A DNA stretch of 64,000 nt. It comes from Haemophilus sp. CCUG 60358. Its GTDB lineage: Bacteria > Pseudomonadota > Gammaproteobacteria > Enterobacterales > Pasteurellaceae. Shown in pieces: positions 11,163-21,899 of the stretch (position 1 is the first letter of the stretch; each line of letters starts with the position of its first letter). Position numbers and translations under genes: made by a program. The notes beneath the pieces are model-generated. The model saw nothing but the letters and a program-made list of their open reading frames with translations, was not told where the DNA came from and did not search any database. Where the stretch lies: positions 26,361 to 90,360 of the forward strand of contig NZ_LZOZ01000003.1 of NCBI RefSeq assembly GCF_001679485.1. The letters are read 5' to 3'.

Positions 11163-11411
11163 GTGATTATGAATGTTGAGAGATATATTGAAGTATATAG
11201 TAATGAAACAGATGAGTTGCTTTATTCTTATAAAATAACAATTCCTGATCATCTAGTTATTGAAATAGTTTCACCTGATGAGGATGATGAATTTGCACTT
11301 TTTTCATATATACTGACTCAGGAAAAAGTTATTTCTCTAGGCGGTAGGCATATTATAGATGAATATCATAACAAAGATGTTGGATATTATGTTGCCTGTT
11401 ATCAAGCATAG
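11163..11411 (+). CDS. Uncharacterised 82-residue acidic protein
   Basis: No family is recognised with confidence. The product is small and very acidic, with beta-like alternation (YIEVYSNETDELLYSYKITIP) followed by an acidic turn (SPDEDDEFALF) and an aromatic C-terminus (GYYVACYQA). The start is a GTG with AGGATG ahead of it; an in-frame ATG lies two codons later. The region is more A/T-rich than the genes around it and uses ATA and AGA codons more than the neighbours, a mild sign of foreign origin. Small acidic proteins like this sometimes act as immunity partners to toxins, but no toxin gene is adjacent, so that is speculation. Confidence 0.5.
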   Translation: MIMNVERYIEVYSNETDELLYSYKITIPDHLVIEIVSPDEDDEFALFSYILTQEKVISLGGRHIIDEYHNKDVGYYVACYQA

Positions 11412-11429
11412 GATATATAGATACCAAAT

Positions 11430-11471
11430 AAAAGTGCGGTCAAAAACATAAGCGATTTTGACCGCACTTTA
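11430..11471. terminator. Bidirectional uptake-signal hairpin before glpK 3' end
   Basis: AAAGTGCGGTCAAAA and TTTTGACCGCACTTT form a 15-bp stem between the small unknown gene and the convergent glpK. Flanking A and T runs suit termination in both directions. Confidence 0.85.
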
Positions 11472-11488
11472 TTATTGGCTAGGAAGGA

Positions 11489-13000
11489 TTATTCCGCGTC
11501 TTCTTTCGCCCATTCTAATGAGCGTTTAACCGCTTTTTTCCAACCTTTATAACGACGTTCACGTTTTTCTTCATCGTTGTCTGGTGTGAAGGTACGTTCT
11601 ACACGTGCTTTGTCGTGAAGTTCATCTAAATCTTTCCAAAAACCGACCGCAAGACCGGCAAGATAAGCCGCACCAAGTGCAGTCACTTCTTTCACCACTG
11701 GACGTTCTACGTTCACATCTAAAATATCCGCTTGGAATTGCATTAAGAAGTTATTGTTGGTTGCGCCGCCATCAACACGTAAATATTGTAAGCGTTGACC
11801 TGAGTCAGATTGCATTGCTTCTAATACATCACGAGTTTGGTAAGCGATAGATTCAAGGGTTGCGCGTACAATATGGTTACGGTTAGAACCACGAGAAAGA
11901 CCGAAAATTGCACCGCGTGCATACGGATCCCAATAAGGCGCACCTAAACCAGTGAATGCTGGCACGACATATACCCCGTTGCTATCAGGGACTTTTTGTG
12001 CGAAGTATTCGGAGTCATGGCTGTCATGTACGATTTTGAGTTCATCACGTAACCATTGGATTGAAGCGCCAGCGATAAACACAGAACCTTCAAGTGCGTA
12101 TTCAGGTTCACCTTTAGCGTTACATGCAATGGTGGTTAATAGACCATTTTTAGAGGTAATGGCTTTATCACCGGTGTGAAGCAACATAAAGCAGCCTGTA
12201 CCATAGGTATTTTTCGCTTGGCCTGCGCGGGTGCAAAGATGGCCGTAAAGTGCCGCTTGTTGGTCACCCGCAATACCCGCAACAGGAATACGTACGCCGC
12301 CTTTACCCCCGATGTTGGTTTGGCCATACACTTCGGAAGAATTACGTACTTCAGGCAACATAGAACGTGGAATATTTAATAATTCCAACATTTTATCATC
12401 CCATTTTTTCGTATGGATGTTAAATAGCATGGTACGGGATGCGTTGGTGTAATCCGTTACGTGAACACGGCCCTGGGTTAATTTCCACACAAGCCAGGTA
12501 TCTACGGTACCGAATAGAAGCTCACCGCGTTCCGCTTTTTCACGAGCACCTTCTACATTGTCCAAAATCCATTTCACTTTTGTCCCCGAGAAATAGGGGT
12601 CCACCACTAACCCCGTGGTGTTGCGGATATAGTCTTCGTGACCATCCGCTTTAAGTTTGTCTGTAATATCTGCAGTACGACGGCATTGCCACACAATTGC
12701 GTTATAAACCGGTGTGCCGGTTGCTTTTTCCCACACAATGGTGGTTTCACGTTGGTTAGTAATACCAATTGCCGCAATTTCATCTGAGGTAATGCCTGCT
12801 TTTGCAACCACTTCGTTTAATGTTGAACTTTGTGTTGCCCAAATTTCCATTGGATTATGTTCCACCCAGCCTGCGCGTGGATAAATTTGTGTAAATTCAC
12901 GTTGGGCGATTTCAACAACATTCGCATTGTGATCTAATAATACTGCACGAGAGCTTGTGGTACCTTGGTCCAAAGCGATGATGTATTTTTTGTCTGTCAT
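11489..13000 (-). CDS. glpK: Glycerol kinase
   Basis: GlpK phosphorylates glycerol with ATP to glycerol-3-phosphate, trapping glycerol that entered through GlpF. The 503 residues show the FGGY kinase layout: N-terminal phosphate loop [38 protein letters not shown], the adenosine-site motif [14 protein letters not shown], and [19 protein letters not shown] near residue 410. The frame extends 11 codons upstream, but [14 protein letters not shown] is the family start and has an AAGGA ribosome site. It is transcribed away from glpF, with a shared 372-bp control region. A 7-bp hairpin (13014-13030) lies just before its ribosome site. Confidence 0.97.
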   Translation of the reverse strand: MTDKKYIIALDQGTTSSRAVLLDHNANVVEIAQREFTQIYPRAGWVEHNPMEIWATQSSTLNEVVAKAGITSDEIAAIGITNQRETTIVWEKATGTPVYNAIVWQCRRTADITDKLKADGHEDYIRNTTGLVVDPYFSGTKVKWILDNVEGAREKAERGELLFGTVDTWLVWKLTQGRVHVTDYTNASRTMLFNIHTKKWDDKMLELLNIPRSMLPEVRNSSEVYGQTNIGGKGGVRIPVAGIAGDQQAALYGHLCTRAGQAKNTYGTGCFMLLHTGDKAITSKNGLLTTIACNAKGEPEYALEGSVFIAGASIQWLRDELKIVHDSHDSEYFAQKVPDSNGVYVVPAFTGLGAPYWDPYARGAIFGLSRGSNRNHIVRATLESIAYQTRDVLEAMQSDSGQRLQYLRVDGGATNNNFLMQFQADILDVNVERPVVKEVTALGAAYLAGLAVGFWKDLDELHDKARVERTFTPDNDEEKRERRYKGWKKAVKRSLEWAKEDAE

Positions 13001-13013
13001 GGTTCTATTCCTT

Positions 13014-13030
13014 AGAGTGCTTGGCACTCT
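13014..13030 (-). repeat. Small hairpin in the glpK leader
   Basis: AGAGTGC and GCACTCT are perfect 7-base arms around a 3-base loop, placed directly upstream of the AAGGA ribosome site of glpK. It could stabilise the mRNA 5' end or tune translation. Confidence 0.5.
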
Positions 13031-13126
13031 CATTAAATGAATGAAGAAATTTTGAGCTTAAACGAACAAATTGCGCGCCTAACTTAATTGAATTCGAACT
13101 TAATTGGAATAAGCAATGTTTGGTTT

Positions 13127-13142
13127 TGTGATAAGTATCACA
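13127..13142. promoter_or_regulatory. CRP binding site between glpK and glpF
   Basis: TGTGATAAGTATCACA is a perfect TGTGA-N6-TCACA palindrome, the standard CRP consensus. It lies 127 bp before glpK and 231 bp before glpF. Confidence 0.8.
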
Positions 13143-13372
13143 GATTTTTTTATTAAAATATATAAACGATTGCGTTAACGCACAAAATAATGTGATCGCT
13201 CTCTCATTTTTAGAAAATAGATCGGTTTCATCTATTGAATTAATTGGTCAAAACTAGATAATGAGGCCACTCACTTTGAGTATCTCAATATTTGATCAGA
13301 CAACGAAACGAATTGCAAAGCAAGATTTCTTTAATGAAATCATTAAGTTAATCATTATTTGGAGATTCTCTT

Positions 13373-14116
13373 ATGAATGCCTATTTTGCAGAATTTTTTG
13401 GCACGGCACTCTTAATCCTGTTAGGTAACGGTGTGGTGGCTAACGTATGTTTAAATAAAACGAAAGGGCAAAGTTCTGGTTGGATTGTGATTACTACCGC
13501 GTGGGCATTTGCAGTGTATGTGGCCGTCGTTGTGACAGGTCCTTACAGTGGGGCACACTTAAATCCCGCGGTAACACTTGGTGTGGCAATGAAAGGTGCA
13601 TTTGCTTGGGAACTGGTCCCTGGCTACATCGCGGCACAAGTTGTGGGGGGCATGGTAGGTGCGTTGTTGGTTTACGTTATGTATAAAGATCACTTTGCAG
13701 CGACCGAAGAAGAGGGCTTAAAACGCGCTTGTTTCTGTACTGAACCCGCAATTCGTAACTATCCAATCAACTTAGTGAACGAAATTGTTGGTACCTTCGT
13801 ACTTGTCTTCGTAATTTTCTACCTTGCAGGGGCAAATATTACGTTACCTGGCACAGCAGAAAGTACGCCAATTGGTTTAGGCTCTATCGGAGCATTACCA
13901 GTAGCGATTCTAGTTTGGGCAATTGGTTTGAGCTTAGGTGGAACAACTGGCTATGCGATTAACCCCGCTCGAGATCTTGGTCCACGTTTAACCTTGGGTC
14001 TTTTCCTTGGGGGCACATTAAAGGCCAAAGCAGACTGGGGATACAGTTGGGTTCCTGTTGTAGGTCCGTTTATCGGTGCGACATTAGCAGCAGTATTCTA
14101 TAATGCGATTATGTAA
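13373..14116 (+). CDS. glpF: Glycerol uptake facilitator (aquaglyceroporin)
   Basis: GlpF is an inner-membrane channel that lets glycerol enter by diffusion. The 247 residues form the aquaporin fold of six helices with two re-entrant NPA loops, seen as GAHLNPAVTLG near residue 64 and GYAINPARDLGPR near residue 198. The Arg after the second NPA lies at the selectivity filter. The Asp in NPARD is typical of glycerol-conducting members rather than water channels. A GGAG ribosome site precedes the ATG. It is divergent from glpK, and a degenerate uptake-signal hairpin follows. Confidence 0.95.
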   Translation: MNAYFAEFFGTALLILLGNGVVANVCLNKTKGQSSGWIVITTAWAFAVYVAVVVTGPYSGAHLNPAVTLGVAMKGAFAWELVPGYIAAQVVGGMVGALLVYVMYKDHFAATEEEGLKRACFCTEPAIRNYPINLVNEIVGTFVLVFVIFYLAGANITLPGTAESTPIGLGSIGALPVAILVWAIGLSLGGTTGYAINPARDLGPRLTLGLFLGGTLKAKADWGYSWVPVVGPFIGATLAAVFYNAIM

Positions 14117-14129
14117 TTTATTCAAATAG

Positions 14130-14172
14130 AAAGAGCAGTCAAAATTCATGATATTTTTTGACTGCTCTTTTT
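14130..14172. terminator. glpF terminator of decayed uptake signals
   Basis: AAAGAGCAGTCAAAA and TTTTGACTGCTCTTT form a 15-bp perfect stem between convergent glpF and the cystine ABC genes. Each arm differs from the uptake core AAGTGCGGT at two positions, with matching changes on the other arm. Confidence 0.8.
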
Positions 14173-14188
14173 ATATTTAGAGGTTTGA

Positions 14189-14959
14189 TTAAATACAATA
14201 ATCTTCGAATTCCATTGGCATTTTAGCTTGTAATAGGAATTGTTTGGTGCGATCTTGCTGTGGACGACTGAAGAATTCAACCGCTGTATTTTGTTCAACA
14301 ACTTGACCATTTTCCATGAGAATCACACGATCAGCCACGTCTTTGGCAAAATTCAACTCATGGGTGACAATAATCATTGTCCAACCTTCTTGTGCGAGCA
14401 TTTTGAGTGCCTGTAACACTTCACCAACGAGCTCTGGATCGAGGGCAGAAGTGGGCTCATCTAATAAGATAATATCGGGTTTAACTGCTAAAGCTCGGGC
14501 GATCCCGACACGTTGCTGTTGACCACCAGACAGTTGAGAGGGATATAAATCCGCTTTTGCTTTTAAACCAACTTTTTCCAATAATGCCAATGCTTTTTCA
14601 CGTGCAGTTTCTTTCGGTTGTTTTTGCACAACCACCATGCCCTCCATCACATTTTCGAGTGCAGTGCGATGGGGAAATAGATTGTATTGTTGGAACACCA
14701 TTGAGGAACGTCGACGCAATTTTAGTTCATCGGATTTGCTGATCTTCTTGCTGAAATCAATAGTTAAGCTTCCATCAGTAAATGCTAATACACCTTTTTC
14801 CGGGCGTTCGAGTAAATTTAAACAGCGTAAAAAGGTCGTTTTGCCTGAACCTGACGGACCCAGAATGGCAACAACTTCACCTTTATTAATTTTAAAATCA
14901 ATGCCTTTTAATACATGGTGGCCATTAAAACTTTTCTGAATATTCGTGACTTTTAACAT
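14189..14959 (-). CDS. tcyN: Polar amino acid (probably cystine) ABC transporter ATPase
   Basis: This cytoplasmic ATPase of 256 residues powers an importer of the polar amino acid family. Walker A is GPSGSGKTT near 34-42, the Q-loop is VFQQYNLFPH, the signature is LSGGQQQR near 143-150, Walker B is IILLDEPTSALDPE, and the switch histidine lies in VTHEL. The insert DGSLTIDFSKKISKSDEL between Walker A and the Q-loop resembles L-cystine (TcyN/YecC-type) ATPases. It is the last gene of a three-gene operon, 9 bp after the permease. Nearby cysK and cysZ make cystine a sensible substrate, but the call rests on family likeness. Confidence 0.85.
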   Translation of the reverse strand: MLKVTNIQKSFNGHHVLKGIDFKINKGEVVAILGPSGSGKTTFLRCLNLLERPEKGVLAFTDGSLTIDFSKKISKSDELKLRRRSSMVFQQYNLFPHRTALENVMEGMVVVQKQPKETAREKALALLEKVGLKAKADLYPSQLSGGQQQRVGIARALAVKPDIILLDEPTSALDPELVGEVLQALKMLAQEGWTMIIVTHELNFAKDVADRVILMENGQVVEQNTAVEFFSRPQQDRTKQFLLQAKMPMEFEDYCI

Positions 14960-14968
14960 AACCAGTCC

Positions 14969-15685
14969 TTATAAATGGCGAGAAAGGCGTTTTTCTAAAC
15001 GGGTTTGCCCCATTGACAGCACAAAACAGAATACCCAATAAATGAGAGCCGCTTCACTATAAATTAAAATAAATTCGTAGTTTTCAGCCGTGATGTTTTG
15101 CGCCACACGGAATAACTCCGCAATCCAAACAAGTGATGCCAGAGACGTATCTTTCACTGTGCTAATGAAGGTGTTTGACAGCGAAGGGACGGAAATACGT
15201 AAAGCTTGCGGCATAATGGTACGCACGAAAGCTTGTGTGTAATTCATGCCTATCGCATAAGAGGCTTCCCATTGACCTTTAGGAATAGCAAGAATAGAGG
15301 CTCTCACTGTTTCTGCTGCATAAGCACCAATATTAATGGAGAATGCAATAATTGCAGTTGGGAAAGGCTCAAGTTTGATGCCAACTTCAGGTAAACCGTA
15401 GAAAATAATGAAGATCTGCACCAACATTGGCGTGCCACGAATAATTGAAATATAAGTGCGGCAAATGCCCTGCAGAATTTTGGTCATTAAATTGGGATGC
15501 GGTAATGTGCAAATCACAGCCACGATAACCGCAATGAATAAACCACAAAAGAAGGAAATGACCGCTAGGGGAATCGTATATAAAATTGCTCCTTCCATCA
15601 TAGGCCAAAACGAGCTGATTACATAATCAGCTCGTTCTGTGGTCATAAATGGAAGGCTTGCTAACCAATTATTGAGTAATGTCAT
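14969..15685 (-). CDS. tcyL: Polar amino acid (probably cystine) ABC transporter permease
   Basis: This 238-residue inner-membrane protein is the transmembrane subunit of the same importer. It shows about five membrane helices and the coupling-loop motif of amino acid permeases, [32 protein letters not shown], where the EAA-like segment contacts the ATPase. [15 protein letters not shown] is the typical HisMQ-family stretch. The frame opens at TTG 15691, but the ATG at 15685 is chosen. It overlaps the end of the binding-protein gene by 17 bases, which suggests translational coupling. Confidence 0.87.
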   Translation of the reverse strand: MTLLNNWLASLPFMTTERADYVISSFWPMMEGAILYTIPLAVISFFCGLFIAVIVAVICTLPHPNLMTKILQGICRTYISIIRGTPMLVQIFIIFYGLPEVGIKLEPFPTAIIAFSINIGAYAAETVRASILAIPKGQWEASYAIGMNYTQAFVRTIMPQALRISVPSLSNTFISTVKDTSLASLVWIAELFRVAQNITAENYEFILIYSEAALIYWVFCFVLSMGQTRLEKRLSRHL

Positions 15686-16442
15686 CGCCAAACCATTTGA
15701 TTGAAATTTGTTTTAAAGTTCCGTCTTTGCGTAGTTCTTCAAGTGCTTGGTTTACTTTCTCAATAAGCGGTTCTTCACCTTTCAAGAAAGCAAAACCGGT
15801 CGGGATTTTTTTATCACTTTCTACGGCAATTTTTAAGCCTGCATTAGGTTGTTTTTTGAAGTAATCTAATACTGCTAATTTATCGTTTACTGTGGCATCA
15901 ACACGACCTTGCTTTACTGCTTCAAGGTTTTGCGCCAAGCTATCAACGGTCACAATAATTGCACCATTATCACGAGCATCTTTGCTCCAGTTACTGGTTG
16001 CAGATTGTGCAGATTTTTTACCTTTTAAATCAGGGAATGATTTAATGCTATCGTTATCGGCTTTCGTCACGATGACGCCAGCTGAGTAGTTATAAGGTGC
16101 ACTGTAATCATATTTTTTTAAACGTTCTGAGCTTGGATTGGTTTGGTTCGCAATAACATCAAAGCGTTTTGCATTTAAACCTGCATACATGCCATCCCAA
16201 GCGGTTTCTTTAAATTCAACTTTCCAACCTAATTTTTGCGCAACTTTTTCGATAATTTCTACATCAAAACCAGTTAACTTGCCATCTTTGTTGTGGAAAG
16301 TGAATGGTGCGTAAGTTCCCTCAGTACCGACTAATAAGGTTTTAGTTTGTTCAACGCGATCAGCAATTTCACCTGCGTTAGCAAAAGTAGAAAGGGCTAA
16401 TCCTGCCGCTAAAAGTGCGGTGCTAAAAAATGATTTTTTCAT
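15669..16442 (-). CDS. tcyJ: Periplasmic amino acid (probably cystine) binding protein
   Basis: This 257-residue product starts with a cleavable signal peptide ([23 protein letters not shown]) and continues as a family 3 solute-binding protein. Characteristic parts are [28 protein letters not shown] and [20 protein letters not shown], which form the ligand cleft, followed by [11 protein letters not shown] and a lysine-rich second lobe. It would deliver cystine or a related amino acid to the downstream permease and ATPase. It has an AAGGAA ribosome site and is first in the operon. An uptake signal lies within the signal-peptide coding region (near 16411). Confidence 0.88.
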   Translation of the reverse strand: MKKSFFSTALLAAGLALSTFANAGEIADRVEQTKTLLVGTEGTYAPFTFHNKDGKLTGFDVEIIEKVAQKLGWKVEFKETAWDGMYAGLNAKRFDVIANQTNPSSERLKKYDYSAPYNYSAGVIVTKADNDSIKSFPDLKGKKSAQSATSNWSKDARDNGAIIVTVDSLAQNLEAVKQGRVDATVNDKLAVLDYFKKQPNAGLKIAVESDKKIPTGFAFLKGEEPLIEKVNQALEELRKDGTLKQISIKWFGDDITQ

Positions 16443-16576
16443 AAGTATTCCTTTTTTAGATAAATAACGAAAGTGAGATGAATTATAAGAAGCGAAAAAG
16501 AAAAGAAAAGTATTATTTATTTATGAATTATTTCCTTTAGTTATATTAAATGAAGATTGTTTAATTAATAAACAAA

Positions 16577-16598
16577 AAGGTCTGTAAAAACAGACCTT
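16577..16598 (-). terminator. cysK: cysK intrinsic terminator
   Basis: AAGGTCTGT and ACAGACCTT form a 9-bp stem with a 4-nt loop. On the minus strand it is followed by a T-rich run (TTTGTTTATT), just after the cysK stop and before the cystine-transporter operon. Confidence 0.85.
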
Positions 16599-16623
16599 AG
16601 ATAGAATGAATGAAATTAATAGA

Positions 16624-17574
16624 TTAAGCTTCAATACCTTCGAATAATGCCGTACTTAAATAACGTTCAGAGGCAGAAGGTAAGATCGCGACGATTAATT
16701 TATCTTGGAATTCTGGTAGTTTTGCTAAGCGGTCAGCCGCTGCCACAGCCGCACCAGAAGAAATACCCGCAAGAATACCTTCTTCAGCCATTAAGCGACG
16801 AGCGGTTGCAATTGCAGTATCGCTATCTACAGTTTCCACGCGATCAATTAATGATAAATCTAAGTTTTTCGGAATGAAGCCCGCACCGATACCTTGAATT
16901 TTGTGTGGACCTGGTTTCACTTCTTGACCAGCAAGGGTTTGGCTAATAACGGGTGATTCTGTTGGCTCAACCGCCACAGAGGTAATTTTTTTACCGTGAT
17001 CTAATTTGATCGCACGAGAAATACCGGTAATTGTACCACCGGTACCCACACCAGCAACCACAACATCGACTTTACCTTCCGTATCTTTCCAAATTTCTTC
17101 ACCGGTAGTTTGACGGTGAATGTCAGGGTTAGCCGGGTTTTCAAATTGTTTTAGCATCACATAATGATTTGGATTAGACGCCACAATTTCTTCTGCTTTA
17201 GCGATCGCACCTTTCATCCCTTTTGAGCCTTCAGTGAGCACAAGATTGACGCCCAAACCACGTAATAAACGTTTACGTTCAAGACTCATGGTTTCAGGCA
17301 TGGTTAAGGTGATTTTATAACCACGTGCAGCAGCTACATAAGCTAAAGCAATACCGGTGTTACCGCTGGTTGCATCTACAATTTCTTTACCTGCCGTTAA
17401 AATGCCATCTTTTTCTGCTTGCCAAATCATATTGGCACCAATACGGCATTTCACGCTAAAGCTTGGGTTGCGACCTTCAATTTTTACGACAACGTTGCCA
17501 TTGTGTCCGAAGTGTTTTAAACGAACTAATGGCGTATTACCGATTGAGTATGAGTTATCTGCATAAATTGTCAT
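16624..17574 (-). CDS. cysK: Cysteine synthase A (O-acetylserine sulfhydrylase)
   Basis: CysK is a PLP enzyme that makes cysteine from O-acetylserine and sulfide in the cytoplasm. The 316 residues show the fold-type II signature with the PLP lysine at K42 ([11 protein letters not shown]), the substrate loop [11 protein letters not shown], the phosphate-binding glycines [10 protein letters not shown], and [10 protein letters not shown] near 267. The ATG has an AAAGGA ribosome site 8 bases away. It follows cysZ on the same strand with a 100-bp gap and has its own terminator before the cystine transporter, so the region handles both synthesis and import of cysteine. Confidence 0.97.
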   Translation of the reverse strand: MTIYADNSYSIGNTPLVRLKHFGHNGNVVVKIEGRNPSFSVKCRIGANMIWQAEKDGILTAGKEIVDATSGNTGIALAYVAAARGYKITLTMPETMSLERKRLLRGLGVNLVLTEGSKGMKGAIAKAEEIVASNPNHYVMLKQFENPANPDIHRQTTGEEIWKDTEGKVDVVVAGVGTGGTITGISRAIKLDHGKKITSVAVEPTESPVISQTLAGQEVKPGPHKIQGIGAGFIPKNLDLSLIDRVETVDSDTAIATARRLMAEEGILAGISSGAAVAAADRLAKLPEFQDKLIVAILPSASERYLSTALFEGIEA

Positions 17575-17674
17575 CTTACTGTCCTTTTATATTTTGGAAT
17601 TATTTGATGCAATAGTTATAACACCAGCTTTTAAATTCAAAAAATAGTTAGTAGCTATATTTTATAACTAAATG

Positions 17675-18523
17675 CTATTTATTCACGATGCTGTTTCCTG
17701 AAGGCTTAATTTCCGTACTTGTGGAGCCAGTCACAATTTGTGTTGAACCTGAAGTGCGGTCAAAATTCATATCAAATTTTAATTGTGAGCGATAATTTTC
17801 GACCCACATTACGGTCGCGCCACAGACTGCAACGGGAATAACGACTAAATTCACAATCGGTAATGCGGTACAAAGGGTGATTAATGCTCCGAATGTCAGG
17901 CTTTGTGTGCGTCTTTCGCCTAATGCATTTTTCATGATGCCAAAGGAAATCTTGTGGTTATCAAACGGATAGTCACAATATTGAATTGCCATCATCCAAC
18001 AGGTAAATAAGAATGTCAGCACAGGAATAATGGTTTGTCCGATAACAGGGATAAAACTCAATAAGAACAAGCCTACAAATTTCGGTAAGCTATACCATAG
18101 TTTTTGCCATTCACGATTTAGCATACGTGGCACATCTTTCATAATTTCGGCAAAACCATCATCATTAACTGCTTCACCAGTTAGCATTTTTTCGATTTTT
18201 TCTGCTAATAATCCATTAAACGGCGCGGCAATAAAGCCTGAAAGCGTTGTAAAGGCAAAATAGAAAAATAAGAGAATTGAGCCAATAGACAACACAAGCA
18301 AAATCACGCTTAAAAAGCTTAGCCAATCTGGAATAAAGCTCATCACCCAGTCAATCATCGTGGAGATTTGTGAGACAAATAGCCAGAATAAGCCTGTAAG
18401 CAGAACGACGTTAAGTAAAATCGGCATAATCACAAAACGGCGTAGGCCTTTTTGCGTAATAAAATGCCAACCCATTACGAAATGATTGAAAGCAGATTTT
18501 ATTTCATTTTGATCGATCATCAT
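17675..18523 (-). CDS. cysZ: Sulfate transporter/assimilation protein CysZ
   Basis: CysZ is an inner-membrane protein that supports sulfate uptake for cysteine synthesis. The visible family segments are [63 protein letters not shown] and [14 protein letters not shown], with about four to six hydrophobic helices. The frame extends upstream to 18562, but two adjacent ATGs at 18523 and 18520 follow an AAAGGAAC ribosome site; the true start is one of them. The tail after VMWVENYR is about 35 residues longer than in E. coli and is low-complexity ([18 protein letters not shown]). It contains an in-frame uptake signal near 17752. Confidence 0.92.
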   Translation of the reverse strand: MMIDQNEIKSAFNHFVMGWHFITQKGLRRFVIMPILLNVVLLTGLFWLFVSQISTMIDWVMSFIPDWLSFLSVILLVLSIGSILLFFYFAFTTLSGFIAAPFNGLLAEKIEKMLTGEAVNDDGFAEIMKDVPRMLNREWQKLWYSLPKFVGLFLLSFIPVIGQTIIPVLTFLFTCWMMAIQYCDYPFDNHKISFGIMKNALGERRTQSLTFGALITLCTALPIVNLVVIPVAVCGATVMWVENYRSQLKFDMNFDRTSGSTQIVTGSTSTEIKPSGNSIVNK

Positions 18524-18689
18524 TGTTCCTTTAAATTGAAAAGTAAAAATACAAAATGTCACAGAAAGACAATATTTTTTGAGAAAAATTCCATCTCATC
18601 CCTTTTAATATCTTGTTTGCTTTCCTATTTTTTCACCTGTGGAAATGTGATAGGATTAGCAAAAATCATTGCGTTAAGGAGCAACAAGA

Positions 18690-19724
18690 ATGGATTTAAA
18701 TACCATTTTGATTATTTTAGGGGTAATCGCTTTAATTGCCTTAGTGGTACACGGATTATGGTCAAATCGCCGTGAGAAATCAAAATATTTTAAAAGCGCG
18801 AACACATTTAACCGTACTTCTAAAAACGGTGAGGTCAATCCTTTTTCGCAAGCTGCTGATCCTAATGCGGATATTTGTTTAACACATCGTGCTCAAGCAG
18901 CACAGCCTGTACAACAGCATGTTCAACCTAAAGTAGCACCGCAGGCGGCAAACCAACAGCAATTTAATTTTGATGAGCAGCGCGTTCAAGTGGATGCGCG
19001 TCAAATAGAAAAAAGCGTGGACGATATTAAAATCTCCTTACCAAATCAGCCGGTTTATGAGATGAATACAACGCAACCTGCTCCTGCGCCAAAAACTGAG
19101 CCAGTGGTTTATCCTGAAACGAATGTACAGCCGAAACCAAGTGTAGCAGAAATGACAATCGAAGAACTAGAAGCACAAAGCAATGATTTTGACGGTGTGA
19201 ATTCTTCTTTGCCTGAACTGCGTGAGCAATTAGCTGAGATGTCATTAAATCCAACTCAAGAACCTACTCATGAGAACGTGCATTTTAACTATCACGAACC
19301 AGTAGAAGTAGAAAAACCAAAACAAACCACGGGTTTTGTTCAACTTTATGTGATTTCAAATCAAAATCGTGAATTCTATGGTCCACAATTATCCCAATCT
19401 TTAGAAAATCTCGGTTTTATTTTTGGCGAGCGTCAAATGTATCACCGCCATTTTGATTTAAGTGTGGCAAGTCCGGTGTTATTTAGTGTGGCAAACATTG
19501 AACAACCAGGTACATTTGATTATTACAATATGGCCGAGTTTTCAACCATGGGTGTGGTGCTCTTTATGCAGCTACCATCACCAGGTAATAATTTGGCAAA
19601 CTTGCGCATGATGATTCGTGCAGCGAAAACCATCGCAGAAGATTTAGGTGGCGTGGTATTGACTGATCAGCAAGAGATTTTTGATGATATGGCTGAGCAG
19701 GATTACTTATCTCGCATCGCATAA
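18690..19724 (+). CDS. zipA: Cell division protein ZipA
   Basis: ZipA tethers FtsZ filaments to the inner membrane at the division site. The 344 residues show the expected three parts: an N-terminal membrane anchor (TILIILGVIALIALVVHGLW, residues about 5-24), a long Pro/Gln-rich linker with a charged start (RREKSKYF), and a C-terminal FtsZ-binding domain from about residue 205 (GFVQLYVISNQNREFYGPQL to the end). The ATG has an AAGGAG ribosome site. It precedes ligA on the same strand and is divergent from cysZ, as known in H. influenzae. A G/C hairpin after the stop separates it from ligA. Confidence 0.95.
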   Translation: MDLNTILIILGVIALIALVVHGLWSNRREKSKYFKSANTFNRTSKNGEVNPFSQAADPNADICLTHRAQAAQPVQQHVQPKVAPQAANQQQFNFDEQRVQVDARQIEKSVDDIKISLPNQPVYEMNTTQPAPAPKTEPVVYPETNVQPKPSVAEMTIEELEAQSNDFDGVNSSLPELREQLAEMSLNPTQEPTHENVHFNYHEPVEVEKPKQTTGFVQLYVISNQNREFYGPQLSQSLENLGFIFGERQMYHRHFDLSVASPVLFSVANIEQPGTFDYYNMAEFSTMGVVLFMQLPSPGNNLANLRMMIRAAKTIAEDLGGVVLTDQQEIFDDMAEQDYLSRIA

Positions 19725-19734
19725 AACGCACTAA

Positions 19735-21816
<2,082 letters not shown>

Positions 21817-21833
21817 TTAAACGGTTAGAAAAT

Positions 21834-21867
21834 AAAATGGGGCGTAGATGAATACGCCCCATTTTTT
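21834..21867 (+). terminator. ligA intrinsic terminator
   Basis: AAAATGGGGCGTA and TACGCCCCATTTT form a 13-bp stem with a 6-nt loop, followed by more Ts. It lies between convergent ligA and tyrP. Confidence 0.9.
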
Positions 21868-21899
21868 ATCTCAAAAACACGCTCAAAATTGACCGCACT

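Larger units (their letters stand above)
13001..13372. promoter_or_regulatory. glpK-glpF divergent control region
   Basis: This 372-bp A/T-rich region has no gene. It contains a perfect CRP-type site at 13127-13142, a second weaker one at 13191-13206 (TGTGA-N6-TCTCA), a 12-bp palindrome TGCGTTAACGCA at about 13171-13182, and a CGAACA half-element near 13063 resembling half of a GlpR operator. An AGAGTGC/GCACTCT hairpin lies in the glpK leader. It probably controls both glycerol genes. Confidence 0.6.
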
